Notes: a model not told the origin generated them from the sequence alone. Positions 15,472 to 23,946 are shown, numbered from the stretch's first letter. The stretch is 51,710 nt of DNA from a virus (IMGVR_UViG_3300042352_001329:1-51710), one strand, 5' to 3'. Numbers and translations are program-made.

Positions 15472-16198
15472 CGTCCAGGAGGTCTCCTGTTTTCTCGTTA
15501 TCGATTTCTTCTTTTAACTGTTCCATTTCATCAACAAATTCCATTAGTTCAGAAAAGGAAAGTTTAGATTCTTTGTTTAATTCATCAATCATGTGTTGCT
15601 TGTCTTCTGGTGAACCATATTTTGCAATTTCACCCAAAAATCCAGAAATAATATCAAATAGGGTCCATCTGCGTTCGGCCTCAACCACAATTTGATAAGT
15701 TCGATCATCTGGTATATCCAGTGCAGTTTGTTCACATATACTAAAATGACAAATATCTCGTAGTCTAACGAAATCTAATTCTGTAACTACATCAGAATCA
15801 CTGCCTTGAATTAAGCTAATTCCAAGAATATTTGGAACAATATCCAAAATTGTCATATCTGCCGCAGCAATCATTCTAACTTTCCAAGCAAGCTCAACAT
15901 AATCAATTACTGGAGACTTAACTGGTAGAATTTGAGTTTCTTGTAAAAAAAGATCAAAATCTACTCCATTAAGATATCCATCAAATACCAGGTTAATTTC
16001 ATCTGAAAAATCACCAAGTACTTCCAAAAAGGTTTTGATTGTAATATTTTCATCGAATTCAGCAAAATATCTAAAAAATGTGGAGAGTCTTCCAGCAATC
16101 ATGGTTTGAGTGGTTGGCTGGTTTGTTTCAAGATCCCAATCTACTAGATAGAATCCATCTTGCTTTATTAAAATACTTTTGTGTAGCACGACAATCAA
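15452..16198 (-). CDS. Acidic protein of unknown function
   Basis: 248 residues, strongly acidic, ending in a run of aspartates. Mostly helical in appearance after residue 50, with no membrane segment and no catalytic motif. The frame opens with TTG at 16198; a GTG at 16189 giving a start at LHKSILIKQDGFYLVDWD is equally possible. A TATA-like GAGTATAAA about 15 nt upstream could be the operon promoter. First gene of the cluster with the deacetylase. Confidence 0.6.
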   Translation of the reverse strand: MIVVLHKSILIKQDGFYLVDWDLETNQPTTQTMIAGRLSTFFRYFAEFDENITIKTFLEVLGDFSDEINLVFDGYLNGVDFDLFLQETQILPVKSPVIDYVELAWKVRMIAAADMTILDIVPNILGISLIQGSDSDVVTELDFVRLRDICHFSICEQTALDIPDDRTYQIVVEAERRWTLFDIISGFLGEIAKYGSPEDKQHMIDELNKESKLSFSELMEFVDEMEQLKEEIDNEKTGDLLDDDDDDE

Positions 16199-16237
16199 AA
16201 TTTTATTTTTTATACTCTAGAAAACGGGTTTGAACCC

Positions 16238-16250
16238 AAATAAATATCTA
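16238..16250 (+). promoter_or_regulatory. Late-type promoter motif
   Basis: AAATAAATATCTA; AATAAATATC ends 21 nt before the ATG at 16270. Confidence 0.6.
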
Positions 16251-16269
16251 TAGAAATATTTAATAACTT

Positions 16270-18087
16270 ATGCACAAATCATTCCTGGACCTAGTATTAG
16301 AGTCTAATCAGATTGAAGAAATGGCTCTACAGCCAGAACAATTTCCAGATACTTATCTAAAGAGAGCTAAGGATCGTCAAGCACTGGCTAGAAGCCTTTC
16401 TCCATTAGTTAAACAATTCCAAGAGGCTTTGGTTAATTTAAATTGGAGACAAATTACTTGGTCTACTAGAGGAAGTTCTTATTATCCAATTTTGCCAGAA
16501 GAGATTTTAGCATTTTACAAAGAGGCAAAAGACAAGGTTCAGCAAGCAGGTGGATCAGATTCTTTTATTAGTAATTTTATGAATAACAATTTTGGTAAAT
16601 GGGCAGATGCCAATAATCAAAGCGATTGTATTCATATGGAAGTAGACTCAAGCGGTCGTTCACACTTTCCAGGTGGAGGTATTCCAAGCGCGCTTAGAGG
16701 TGCTCGTCTTGGTTATAAATTGTATAGAGCCTTACTTGAACAAAAGAAATGGTTAAAATCAAATACAGCAGGAACTCTAGAAAAAGATAATGCATGGGCT
16801 TCTCTAATTTCTCCAAAATTGAATGCTGATGGATCTCTTAGCGATGATGATGTACACGCAATTCTTGGACCAGACTGTGTATTTGCAATGATTAAAACAA
16901 TTTCTGATGATCAGAAAATTAGATTTGCAACAAATTTCCTAGATAACAATATTAGCTATAGCAGCGTAACTCCAAGAAATTTTGGAATTGATGATGAGCT
17001 TAAAGCAATTTTACCAGCTGATGTAATGGCTAGATTTGACCCAGCTGAAAGAGAAAGATTGGAAAGAGAACGAAGAGAAAGAGAAAACCGAGAAGCTGCT
17101 GAACGTGCAAGAGCGTATGGCGTTGAAAGAGGAATTATTTGGGATGATCAACCAGAAATTGGAGATCTTGTTTATGTTAGACAATATGCAAACAGTAGAG
17201 ATACTTCAATTCCAGTTAGAGTATTAGCCGGAGTTTATCGTGATCACGCGATTGCAATTTCTGTTCCAAATTATATTGATTGGGTGGAAAGAGGCAGCGA
17301 CATAAATCAACTTACTTCGTTTGACACCAGAAATTGTAATAATACCCCTGAGGCAATTAAAGCTCAATTTGTTAAAGTTGATCCTGTCCAAATCCCAGGA
17401 ATCGAAGATGATTCTACTGTAATTAGAAGCAGATATAGTTCAACCGATTGGCGAGTAGTTAAAGATTTTATTATGAGTCTAATTGATCCAGACGTTGCAG
17501 CGAGAATGAGAGCTGAGCGCGAGGAAAGAGAGCGTACTGAAAGAGAAGAACGTGAAAGATTAGAAGCTGAACGCCAAGCTCAACGTGCACAAAATGAAGA
17601 AAGATTTGGCCCAAGCTATGAAGCATTTAGGGATGCTGAATATAAAGATGCATTGGAATCTCGTGTTCCAGGAGGAACCTATATTACTAAAATCTTTAAA
17701 CGCGGTCAAATTACAGATATTGCACTTTCACCAGATCAAGTAGAAAGATTTAATAGAAGAAAATCTACACCAGTATTTTTACCAGCTAGGGATGCATATT
17801 TTAATTCAATGAATGGATTTAAAATAGATGAACCTATTGAAGGTTTAGGTCTTACTAGATACCGATTAGAAAGATTTGATAGTAAAAGAGCAACTACTCC
17901 AAATGAAATGCTCTATATTGCATCACACAATACTTATTATGGATTAGTTGCGCCAGTTGACTATTTTGTATTTAATACTACAAGAAATGAAGAGTATATC
18001 TACTTAAGAGTTTATGACAACACTAGTGGCCGTGCTCGTAAGATTGCAATTAAGGTTGCAGCACTAAGAAAAATTGTTGCTTATTAA
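16270..18087 (+). CDS. Large head-targeted protein with charged helices (CTS-like N-terminus)
   Basis: 605 residues starting MHKSFLDLVLE|S, a CTS-like leader with a V-L-E cut at residue 11. Two long E/R-rich single helices (about 258-283 and 414-450, ERERLERERRERE-like) separate three globular parts. The third part (about 470-605) includes a YIASHNTYYGL stretch. The charged helices would act as rigid spacers. No enzyme motif recognised. Monocistronic late unit; its end overlaps the converging nuclease gene by 4 nt. Confidence 0.78.
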   Translation: MHKSFLDLVLESNQIEEMALQPEQFPDTYLKRAKDRQALARSLSPLVKQFQEALVNLNWRQITWSTRGSSYYPILPEEILAFYKEAKDKVQQAGGSDSFISNFMNNNFGKWADANNQSDCIHMEVDSSGRSHFPGGGIPSALRGARLGYKLYRALLEQKKWLKSNTAGTLEKDNAWASLISPKLNADGSLSDDDVHAILGPDCVFAMIKTISDDQKIRFATNFLDNNISYSSVTPRNFGIDDELKAILPADVMARFDPAERERLERERRERENREAAERARAYGVERGIIWDDQPEIGDLVYVRQYANSRDTSIPVRVLAGVYRDHAIAISVPNYIDWVERGSDINQLTSFDTRNCNNTPEAIKAQFVKVDPVQIPGIEDDSTVIRSRYSSTDWRVVKDFIMSLIDPDVAARMRAEREERERTEREERERLEAERQAQRAQNEERFGPSYEAFRDAEYKDALESRVPGGTYITKIFKRGQITDIALSPDQVERFNRRKSTPVFLPARDAYFNSMNGFKIDEPIEGLGLTRYRLERFDSKRATTPNEMLYIASHNTYYGLVAPVDYFVFNTTRNEEYIYLRVYDNTSGRARKIAIKVAALRKIVAY

Positions 18088-18839
18088 TTAATAGGGAACA
18101 TTTCGTAGAATTTCTCAAGTCTCTCTAAGAATTTATTATAATACAATTTAAGATCCTCAGTATTCATTTCGAAATATTGAGGATCCATTGTTTGTTCATT
18201 AGAGATCCAAATTTGAGCTTGTGAAATCTTAATTTTATGTCGATCCCAAACTGCAACTGCATATGCTGCAACTTGGTGTTTGTAGTCCTCAATCCACTCT
18301 TCCTTTTTAGGTTTGCGTGCAGTTTTAAAATCAATTACTGCATAGGTTCCATCAACTAATTCAGAAACATTATCCACTGTTCCAGCATAACCACCATTAC
18401 GATGAGTCCACAAAAACTCTTCTTGCATTACAGTTCGCTTAATTCGGTCAAACGAACCTGATCTAATATAATTATAAAACATCATGCCGCCAACAATTTT
18501 GGCACGATTATCTTGCTTATCGATTTCTTCGTCTAATCGTGTAAGGGCTAGAGTTTCTTCCAATCTATTTTGAGTAGTCATTGATCCTGGAAGATTAAGA
18601 TAAATTTCACAAAGTCTGTGCATAATATTACCTCTATCTAGAGCATTTTGACTAATACGATTAGCCTCTGCTTCGCCAACCCTTTCTTTCCATTTATCAA
18701 TACCAGTGGTATCGGCGGTTGATCCCAAAACGGTAGTTACACTTGGAAATGGTCCTAAATGACCATGCTCTTCAGAATTTACTTGATAATATCGTTTATT
18801 GTTAAGCGTTACTCGCTTGATTGTGTCTCTAGTTTGCAT
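18084..18839 (-). CDS. MGME1/Cas4-like PD-(D/E)XK exonuclease
   Basis: 251 residues. The N-terminus has FPSVTTVLG, typical of the mitochondrial genome maintenance exonuclease family. RGNIMHRLCEIYL near 69-82 gives the conserved histidine. YAGTVDNV near 150, VIDFKTA near 168-174 and HQVAAYAVAV near 187-196 supply the acid, D-x-K and Q-xxx-Y motifs of the RecB-type nuclease core. It would digest single-stranded DNA ends during replication or recombination. It overlaps the phosphoesterase gene by 31 nt and belongs to the 18084-20498 minus block. Confidence 0.82.
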   Translation of the reverse strand: MQTRDTIKRVTLNNKRYYQVNSEEHGHLGPFPSVTTVLGSTADTTGIDKWKERVGEAEANRISQNALDRGNIMHRLCEIYLNLPGSMTTQNRLEETLALTRLDEEIDKQDNRAKIVGGMMFYNYIRSGSFDRIKRTVMQEEFLWTHRNGGYAGTVDNVSELVDGTYAVIDFKTARKPKKEEWIEDYKHQVAAYAVAVWDRHKIKISQAQIWISNEQTMDPQYFEMNTEDLKLYYNKFLERLEKFYEMFPIN

Positions 18840-19438
18840 TTTAATTCTTCTATCTTGTCAATCATCCAATCGGCATTGACTGGTTTATAACCTGTTATAC
18901 ACGCACAAGCTGACATAGTTCCCGCTAAAGGGTGAACGTGAGCATGTGAATGTCCATATAAGTGGTAAGCTCCGCGATATTTGCCATTCCACTCATAAAG
19001 TGGATAGTGGAATAATACAAAGCGCTTAAGACCCCATTCACTATCATCAGCAACCATAATTTCTTTGTAGTTTGTAAATTCTACAATATCCATTACCTCG
19101 CTTAAATTATGGAGCCACGTTTGATCAATGTGAAGATCGTGGTTACCAATAATCCAGTGAACTTTTCCAGGAAGTTTTCCAAATTTTCCTAAGTTTTCAC
19201 GAATGTGCTTAAATTTAGTTCGCTCCATTGCAAGATCCCCTAAGAAAAAAACATGATCGTTTTCTCCAACGGTCTCATGCCAATTTTTGGCAATCGCATG
19301 ATCGTGCTCTTTAATATCTGTAAAATTGTGTAAGCCTTCTTCAAAACGTAAGACATTTCCGTGTCCTATGTGTAAATCGCTAATGAACCAAGTGGTGGCT
19401 CTGTCAAATGTGTTTTCTGCACTAAATATTTGTTCCAT
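18809..19438 (-). CDS. Calcineurin-like metallophosphoesterase
   Basis: 209 residues. The five motifs of the family are in order: SDLHIGH (D21, H23), FLGDLA (GD 67-68), GNHD (98-101), HYPLYEW and YGHSHAH toward the C-terminus. These bind two metal ions and hydrolyse phosphoesters or phosphodiesters. The short length and the DLHIGH form recall small bacterial and phage MPEs. It overlaps both neighbours, between a nuclease and a nucleotidyltransferase. The substrate is not predictable. Confidence 0.88.
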   Translation of the reverse strand: MEQIFSAENTFDRATTWFISDLHIGHGNVLRFEEGLHNFTDIKEHDHAIAKNWHETVGENDHVFFLGDLAMERTKFKHIRENLGKFGKLPGKVHWIIGNHDLHIDQTWLHNLSEVMDIVEFTNYKEIMVADDSEWGLKRFVLFHYPLYEWNGKYRGAYHLYGHSHAHVHPLAGTMSACACITGYKPVNADWMIDKIEELKCKLETQSSE

Positions 19439-20498
19439 CTAATAGTTTATTACTAACATACTCGAATGCAGTTTCAGCATCATGCATTACTTTATCTTTC
19501 TGTTGGTTAGCTAAATCAGTTAAGGCTTTATCGTATTTAGATGAAGTTCTGTGTTTATGTAATTTTTGTGCATAAATCTTAACCACTTCTTCTAAAAATT
19601 CCTTTGAACTATTATACTTAAAATTTGGTAAATCGTATGTACCAGTTTTTTCAAGAGTTCTGGCAAACCCTAAGATCCCATTACAAATTTGTTCCAATGA
19701 AAGTTCAGAAACATCTATTCCAGGATGCTCATTTAAATATTCATCAATAACAATTTCTCGTTTTGTTCCAGCAAATTCATCAACGAATTCGGCAAGATGC
19801 AGGATAAATTTAGAAAAATCTCTTGTAATAATTTTTTCCTCAACGTCTTTGCGCATATTAGGTCCAACTAATTCTCCATTTTTAATTTTAGCAACTACTC
19901 CACGATCAGTAACTGATACATCTAGTGCATTGCCAAATGATTGATATAGAAATCCTACAACAAAACCTTTTAGTCCTCTAATTGGAGTATATCGAGCTTT
20001 TGCCCATTGCGCTGAATAAGTAAAGGTTGGAATAATATCAACTTGAACAGGTCCATCTTTTAAATTAATTACTAATTTAAGACTACCGTCAGAAATTGCA
20101 TCGCTCTCTTCTGCATCAATTTCAGGCTGTGGATTTTCTTGAATCCATTTTAACATAAGCTGATTGTACTCTTTCATAGTATCAATTTCAACTCTTCTGG
20201 ATTGAGGCTCAGTTAGTGGATATTCAACTAAAATATCAACATCACCATATGCTTTTTCTGGATTTTCAGCAAGGTCCTGTTTATAATAAACGCCAGATCC
20301 GCCTGGACCAAGAACTTTTAATGGAGCCATTTCTAAAGACTCTGCATATTGATTAAATTTAGAAAAAATATTTTCTAAGACTGACACTGACTCTTCCAAT
20401 ACGGCCGGTGTAATTTTAGTCCCCTGAGTTTTAGTGGTTGCCCAACCTCCCATTTCCTGTATTTTTAAAAATCCCTGAAAAGATTCAATAATTCTCAC
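19422..20498 (-). CDS. Head-targeted nucleotidyltransferase-fold protein (CTS-like N-terminus)
   Basis: 358 residues. The start codon is GTG (20496-20498), chosen because it gives the leader MRIIESFQGFLKIQE|M with an I-Q-E cut at residue 15. The catalytic core has VLGPGGSGVY (62-71), YGDVDILVEY (84-93) and VQVDIIPTF (about 150-158), the GS...DxD...D pattern of the polymerase-beta nucleotidyltransferase superfamily. The C-terminal half is helical. Such enzymes transfer NMP to proteins, RNA or small molecules. The leader suggests packaging; the late motif lies inside the downstream end of the HAD gene. It heads an operon with the phosphoesterase and nuclease. Confidence 0.8.
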   Translation of the reverse strand: MRIIESFQGFLKIQEMGGWATTKTQGTKITPAVLEESVSVLENIFSKFNQYAESLEMAPLKVLGPGGSGVYYKQDLAENPEKAYGDVDILVEYPLTEPQSRRVEIDTMKEYNQLMLKWIQENPQPEIDAEESDAISDGSLKLVINLKDGPVQVDIIPTFTYSAQWAKARYTPIRGLKGFVVGFLYQSFGNALDVSVTDRGVVAKIKNGELVGPNMRKDVEEKIITRDFSKFILHLAEFVDEFAGTKREIVIDEYLNEHPGIDVSELSLEQICNGILGFARTLEKTGTYDLPNFKYNSSKEFLEEVVKIYAQKLHKHRTSSKYDKALTDLANQQKDKVMHDAETAFEYVSNKLLDGTNI

Positions 20499-20514
20499 AA
20501 TAAATTGATGATTT

Positions 20515-20526
20515 TAGTTATTTATC
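20515..20526 (-). promoter_or_regulatory. Late-type promoter motif
   Basis: Minus-strand GATAAATAACTA, 12 of 12 bases of the consensus; GATAAATAAC ends 18 nt before the GTG start at 20498. It overlaps the stop region of the HAD gene. Confidence 0.7.
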
Positions 20527-21075
20527 GAAACCTAGTTTCTTTAGCTCTGCAATTGTTTCCTTGGCACTAGTGTGTAAAATACCAGTCCCTCCAGCTGCAA
20601 CCCAGGCATCCAATTTTTTTGGAGTATCATCAATTAAGATATCACCAGGCCCAGTTGCAAATTCAAATTTATTACCATAAAAAATTGTTCTTTCTTTACC
20701 AGTCCAATCTTCCCTTTTTGTAATATAGGGAAAGTCCCAATTTAAATTTTTCTTTAGCCATTTAGCTTTACCTGTAATTGACTTTGGATCAAGAGATGGT
20801 GATGATAAAATAGTAGGACTGTATTTTTGGATAAAACTCCAAAGATCAATTCCATCTGGCATCCATTCCATATTTGCCCAAAATGCCTCACCAGCTTTTC
20901 CAACAAGTTTCCAACTTGCGTTTTTTGAATTTTCCTTTTGGAATTGTTCAATAGGCATTCCCGCCTCTCTTTCAAACTGTGAATCCCAATCCGAAAGTAC
21001 TCCATCCATATCGCAAAAAATTCGCATAGGCTGAACACTCTCAGTAAATAGTGTGTATGGTTTAATGTGCTGCAT
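20518..21075 (-). CDS. HAD-family 5'(3')-deoxyribonucleotidase with CTS-like leader
   Basis: 185 residues from the chosen start at 21075. The start 48 nt upstream is rejected because it overlaps the glycosylase gene and spoils the leader; from 21075 the protein begins MQHIKPYTLFTE|S. MRIFCDMDGVLSDW (17-30) holds the DxDGV nucleophile, SSPS is motif II, a conserved lysine follows, and LIDDTPKKL is motif IV. This matches the NT5C-type nucleotidases that dephosphorylate (deoxy)nucleotides. The leader implies packaging, but there is no well-spaced late promoter; an ATAAATA is only 4 nt upstream. Confidence 0.82.
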   Translation of the reverse strand: MQHIKPYTLFTESVQPMRIFCDMDGVLSDWDSQFEREAGMPIEQFQKENSKNASWKLVGKAGEAFWANMEWMPDGIDLWSFIQKYSPTILSSPSLDPKSITGKAKWLKKNLNWDFPYITKREDWTGKERTIFYGNKFEFATGPGDILIDDTPKKLDAWVAAGGTGILHTSAKETIAELKKLGFDK

Positions 21076-21082
21076 ATAATAT

Positions 21083-21883
21083 TTATTGTTGTAGACTTGG
21101 AACCCAATGTGTAGTTCTGCCATCTGCGGTTTTTTCTCTAATTACAGTATTTCCATGAGGGTCTTCCTTCTTTCCGTATACCTCAAATTCAAAAACAAAA
21201 TCACCAGTTTCTCCAGTTACTTGTTGATAATTTCTAATACTTGCTCCACCTTGTAGATAAGATGACCTGCTTATTAATTTAGAATAGTCCCATAGTGATT
21301 GAATTTCATTATCTGTAAGATCCTTAACTAATCTGTGCGGAGAAATCTTTGTTCGGTATAGCATTTCACATTTGATATAGTTTCCAATTCCAGCAAATAA
21401 TCGCTGATCCATTAGTGCCTCTACAATAGTTTTATTTGGAACCCTTTCAAATGATCTTAACGTATTAAATACAGTTGCTGTTTGGTCATTTAATGCGTCA
21501 ACTCCTAAGGTTTTTAATTTTGCATCCAATTCAACTTTAGTTGCAAATTTAAGTGTTCCAAATCTCCTCTGATCAATGAAAAATAGCTCTAATCCATCAT
21601 CAAATACTAATTTAATATGAGCATGTGGTTTTTGATATATTGACCAAAACCCGCTCATACCCAGGGTAATCCAGATTGACATGCCTGCCTCTAATTCTAA
21701 CCAGATGAATTTGCCTTTAACTCCGCCTCCAACTACCTCCAGGGGCAGTTCTAGGGCCTCCAGGCCACTTGGTGGAGTCTTTAGGAAGCGCCCTCCAAGT
21801 ATTTCAACATTAGTTAATTTCTTATTTATGCAATAATTCCGCAAACCTTCATATACTCGTCTGCACTCTGGTCCTTCTGGCAT
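21083..21883 (-). CDS. Fpg/Nei-family DNA glycosylase, zinc-less
   Basis: About 266 residues from the chosen start at 21883, which puts the catalytic MPEGPE at the N-terminus (P2 nucleophile, E3), as in Fpg/Nei enzymes. GKFIWLEL gives the conserved lysine, and DQRLFAGIGNYIKCEML is the H2TH helix signature. The C-terminal finger VYGKKEDPHGN...THWVPSLQQ keeps the VYG and the spacing of the zinc finger, but all four cysteines are replaced, giving a zinc-less finger like NEIL1. It removes oxidised bases from DNA. Early-type promoter 16 nt upstream. Confidence 0.85.
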   Translation of the reverse strand: MPEGPECRRVYEGLRNYCINKKLTNVEILGGRFLKTPPSGLEALELPLEVVGGGVKGKFIWLELEAGMSIWITLGMSGFWSIYQKPHAHIKLVFDDGLELFFIDQRRFGTLKFATKVELDAKLKTLGVDALNDQTATVFNTLRSFERVPNKTIVEALMDQRLFAGIGNYIKCEMLYRTKISPHRLVKDLTDNEIQSLWDYSKLISRSSYLQGGASIRNYQQVTGETGDFVFEFEVYGKKEDPHGNTVIREKTADGRTTHWVPSLQQ

Positions 21884-21899
21884 ATCTTTCTTTTTTGAT

Positions 21900-21906
21900 A
21901 TTATAC
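21900..21906 (-). promoter_or_regulatory. Early-type promoter motif
   Basis: Minus-strand GTATAAT (in GGGTATAATATC); 16 nt before the ATG at 21883. It is back to back with the late-type motif at 21918. Confidence 0.5.
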
Positions 21907-21917
21907 CCAATCCGCGC

Positions 21918-21938
21918 AAATAAATAACTACAAAATAG
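21918..21938 (+). promoter_or_regulatory. Late-type promoter motif
   Basis: AAATAAATAACTA followed by CAAAATAG; close to the full consensus. AATAAATAAC ends 21 nt before the ATG at 21950. Confidence 0.65.
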
Positions 21939-21949
21939 ATCTATTTAAA

Positions 21950-22378
21950 ATGATTTACAATTTCAAAGATTTCGTTACTAAGGTTGACGAAAACGTAAAC
22001 TCAGCAGAGTTTTTAAACAAATTTGGCTTGACTGAAGAAGAAGATGCTGCGGCTGCTGATGCTCCAGTTGAAGACGATATGCCTAAAGAAGATGAGGCTC
22101 CATCTGAAGATGAAGCATTAGAAGCTTTCAAAAAAGAACACCTTGATGTAATGTTCAATGAACTTTCATCTGATGATTTCGATTCATTTTACTCTAGCGA
22201 ATTTAAAGAGTGGAAAGAAATGGAAGATGGTGAAGAAAAAGAAGCTAAGAAAGAAGAAATCCTTAACAAAATCAAGGATATGTTCCAATTAAGCACTGAA
22301 GAAAAAGAAGAGGCTCCAGCTGAAGACGAAGATGCACCAGCTGACGAACCTGCTGCTGAAGAAGCTCCAGAAGCATAA
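21950..22378 (+). CDS. Highly acidic head-targeted protein (CTS-like N-terminus)
   Basis: 142 residues starting MIYNFKDFVTKVDE|N, with a V-D-E cut site at residue 14. Most of the rest is D, E, A and P, in two low-complexity acidic blocks around a helical segment (about 60-110). It could be a prohead core component, an internal DNA-mimic protein or a space-filler for the head. Acidic composition and late promoter agree with this; nothing enzymatic is seen. It opens a three-gene late operon with the two membrane proteins after it. Confidence 0.78.
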   Translation: MIYNFKDFVTKVDENVNSAEFLNKFGLTEEEDAAAADAPVEDDMPKEDEAPSEDEALEAFKKEHLDVMFNELSSDDFDSFYSSEFKEWKEMEDGEEKEAKKEEILNKIKDMFQLSTEEKEEAPAEDEDAPADEPAAEEAPEA

Positions 22379-22391
22379 TTAAATTTTTCCT

Positions 22392-22799
22392 ATGAAATCT
22401 CAACAAAAAGCAAAGCTTAAAGAAGAGGGTACTAAAATAGTTGAATTTGCAAAAGCAAATAAAAGCAAGTGGCGCTATATTCTATATGTAATAGGTGGAC
22501 TATTTGTTCTTTATGGATTAATTTATGTTTTTACTCCAAAGCCTCAAATGCCAGTAGAGTATAAAGCAATAATTGATTCGTTAACTGTTGCAAATAAAGA
22601 GTTAGAAGCAAAACAACTTAAAATTGATAGTTCTATTCAGGTTTATGAAACTGAAGTAAAGGCAATTGATTTTCAAGTTGACCATATTAAAGAAAAGACT
22701 ACAATTATTCGTGAATTTTATCATGAACAAAGTGCAGCTGCTTCTGGTTATACTCCAACTCAAGTAGATTCATTTTTTAAAGCTAGATACAATTATTAA
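22392..22799 (+). CDS. Single-pass membrane protein with coiled-coil ectodomain (i-spanin-like)
   Basis: 135 residues. A basic N-terminus, one membrane segment at about 28-48, then a helical, coiled-coil region (about 55-110) and a short tail. This is the layout of an inner-membrane spanin. The gene after it, 1 nt away, encodes a signal-peptide protein with a coiled coil. Spanin pairs are usually adjacent like this, but the second protein lacks a lipobox, so the assignment is tentative. Confidence 0.6.
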   Translation: MKSQQKAKLKEEGTKIVEFAKANKSKWRYILYVIGGLFVLYGLIYVFTPKPQMPVEYKAIIDSLTVANKELEAKQLKIDSSIQVYETEVKAIDFQVDHIKEKTTIIREFYHEQSAAASGYTPTQVDSFFKARYNY

Positions 22800-22800
22800 T

Positions 22801-23202
22801 ATGAAGAAGCTAATTTTTATACTTGCGTTATTTCCAGTTTTTGCATTTGCTCAAACTGCTCCACAAGATACAGTTAAAATTCCAGCTCCTGTTGCAAAAC
22901 AGATTGTTAAGGATTTAATTGGTGGTGATAGCGCAAAGGCAGAACTTAAACTTGCAAATGAACAACTTGTTTTACTTAATCAAAAAATAGTATTAAAGGA
23001 TAGTATCATTTCAGGACATGTTCAAAAAGGTGTTATGTATGAAGAGCGTATTAAAAATGAGCAATTGAAGTTTGAAACTCAAGGTTTATGGGTTAAAGAT
23101 CTTCAAAAGCAAAATAAGAAACTTAAAACTAAATTAACATTCACTAAAATTATTGGTGGAGTTCTAGTTGGTAGTTTAGGATATCTCTATATTATGAAAT
23201 AA
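22801..23202 (+). CDS. Secreted coiled-coil protein with C-terminal membrane anchor
   Basis: 133 residues. MKKLIFILALFPVFAFA|Q is a Bacteroidota-style signal peptide. The centre is a long coiled coil (about 45-108), and residues 112-130 are hydrophobic, an apparent C-terminal membrane anchor. An N-signal plus coiled coil plus C-terminal anchor is the layout of a unimolecular spanin or of a periplasm-spanning scaffold. A lysis role is inferred from layout and neighbours only. Confidence 0.6.
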   Translation: MKKLIFILALFPVFAFAQTAPQDTVKIPAPVAKQIVKDLIGGDSAKAELKLANEQLVLLNQKIVLKDSIISGHVQKGVMYEERIKNEQLKFETQGLWVKDLQKQNKKLKTKLTFTKIIGGVLVGSLGYLYIMK

Positions 23203-23223
23203 TTCAAACCTTACTAAATTAAA

Positions 23224-23252
23224 AAAGGGACAGCTTTTCAGTTGTCCCTTTC
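23224..23252. terminator. Terminator hairpin
   Basis: AAAGGGACA, loop of about 10, TGTCCCTTT followed by a T-rich run. It ends the 21950-23202 operon. Confidence 0.8.
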
Positions 23253-23273
23253 TTTTTTACATGGCATGCAAGA

Positions 23274-23471
23274 TTATTCGATAATTCCAAGGATTTTGGA
23301 TTCTTGAACTGATTCAACAGTCATTGCTGAAATTCCATCTCCAAATCTAGCTCGGATTTTTGCTTCTGCATCAGATACAGAGTTAGCACTTACAACATAC
23401 AATTCTTTAATGAATTTACGTTTACCACTTTCGGTTTCGGTCTCAAATTTGATTCTTACTAAATAATACAT
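23274..23471 (-). CDS. DUF4494-like small protein
   Basis: 65 residues. The pattern MYYLVRIKFE..., then FIKELYVVSANSVSDAEAKI, fits the start of the Bacteroidota DUF4494 family, which is also found in phages and whose function is unknown; the usual C-terminal half is missing. It ends the minus block that runs from 23927. Confidence 0.55.
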   Translation of the reverse strand: MYYLVRIKFETETESGKRKFIKELYVVSANSVSDAEAKIRARFGDGISAMTVESVQESKILGIIE

Positions 23472-23493
23472 AGCTTTTAATTTATAGGTTATT

Positions 23494-23709
23494 CTACTTT
23501 AACATTGATTTAAGTTCTACCAAAACTTCTTCGTTTGTATGACCAGCTCTGACCATTTCATACATTTTATCAAGCATATCGACTGAAAGACTATCGCCCA
23601 TTACTGCATCAATTTTTTTAATTGCTACAAATTCACGAGGGCCTGTAAATTTTTCAAGTCGCTCAATAAAATCTTTTGGATCTGGAATAAAATATTTGTT
23701 AAATCCCAT
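23494..23709 (-). CDS. Small helical protein of unknown function
   Basis: 71 residues, helical, mixed charge. No motif recognised. It begins 3 nt below the stop codon of the KTSC gene and is followed by the DUF4494-like gene. Probably early, from the promoter before 23927. Confidence 0.55.
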   Translation of the reverse strand: MGFNKYFIPDPKDFIERLEKFTGPREFVAIKKIDAVMGDSLSVDMLDKMYEMVRAGHTNEEVLVELKSMLK

Positions 23710-23711
23710 GC

Positions 23712-23927
23712 TTATGATTTAAGGTAATCGTATGTGCCTTTAATATTGGCATTTAAAAATTTACCAAAGGACTCAGCTTCACACAATTCAGCGTAAACTG
23801 ATTCTGAAACTCCAACATAGGTATAGGTTGAACCGCTTTTAAATTGAACATATAGTTCGTTTAGGGCAGGGTCGTAGCCAAATGCATCAATTGTTGATGA
23901 CGTTACAGAAGTTAATTCTACATTCAT
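23712..23927 (-). CDS. KTSC-domain protein
   Basis: 71 residues matching the KTSC domain along its length: AFGYDPALNELYVQFKSG, TYTYVGV, YAELCEAESFGKFLNANIKG and a final tyrosine. KTSC domains occur alone in many bacteria and phages or attached to lysyl-tRNA synthetases and are thought to bind nucleic acid; the precise role is unknown. Here it stands alone. A strong early-type TAGTATATTA lies about 20 nt upstream. Confidence 0.82.
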   Translation of the reverse strand: MNVELTSVTSSTIDAFGYDPALNELYVQFKSGSTYTYVGVSESVYAELCEAESFGKFLNANIKGTYDYLKS

Positions 23928-23946
23928 AGCGATAAGTTTATAGAGA

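Noticed and set aside
20518-21123. Longer start for the HAD nucleotidase at 21123
   Set aside because: It overlaps the glycosylase gene by 41 nt and hides the MQHIKPYTLFTE leader; 21075 gives a clean gap and fits the leader family.
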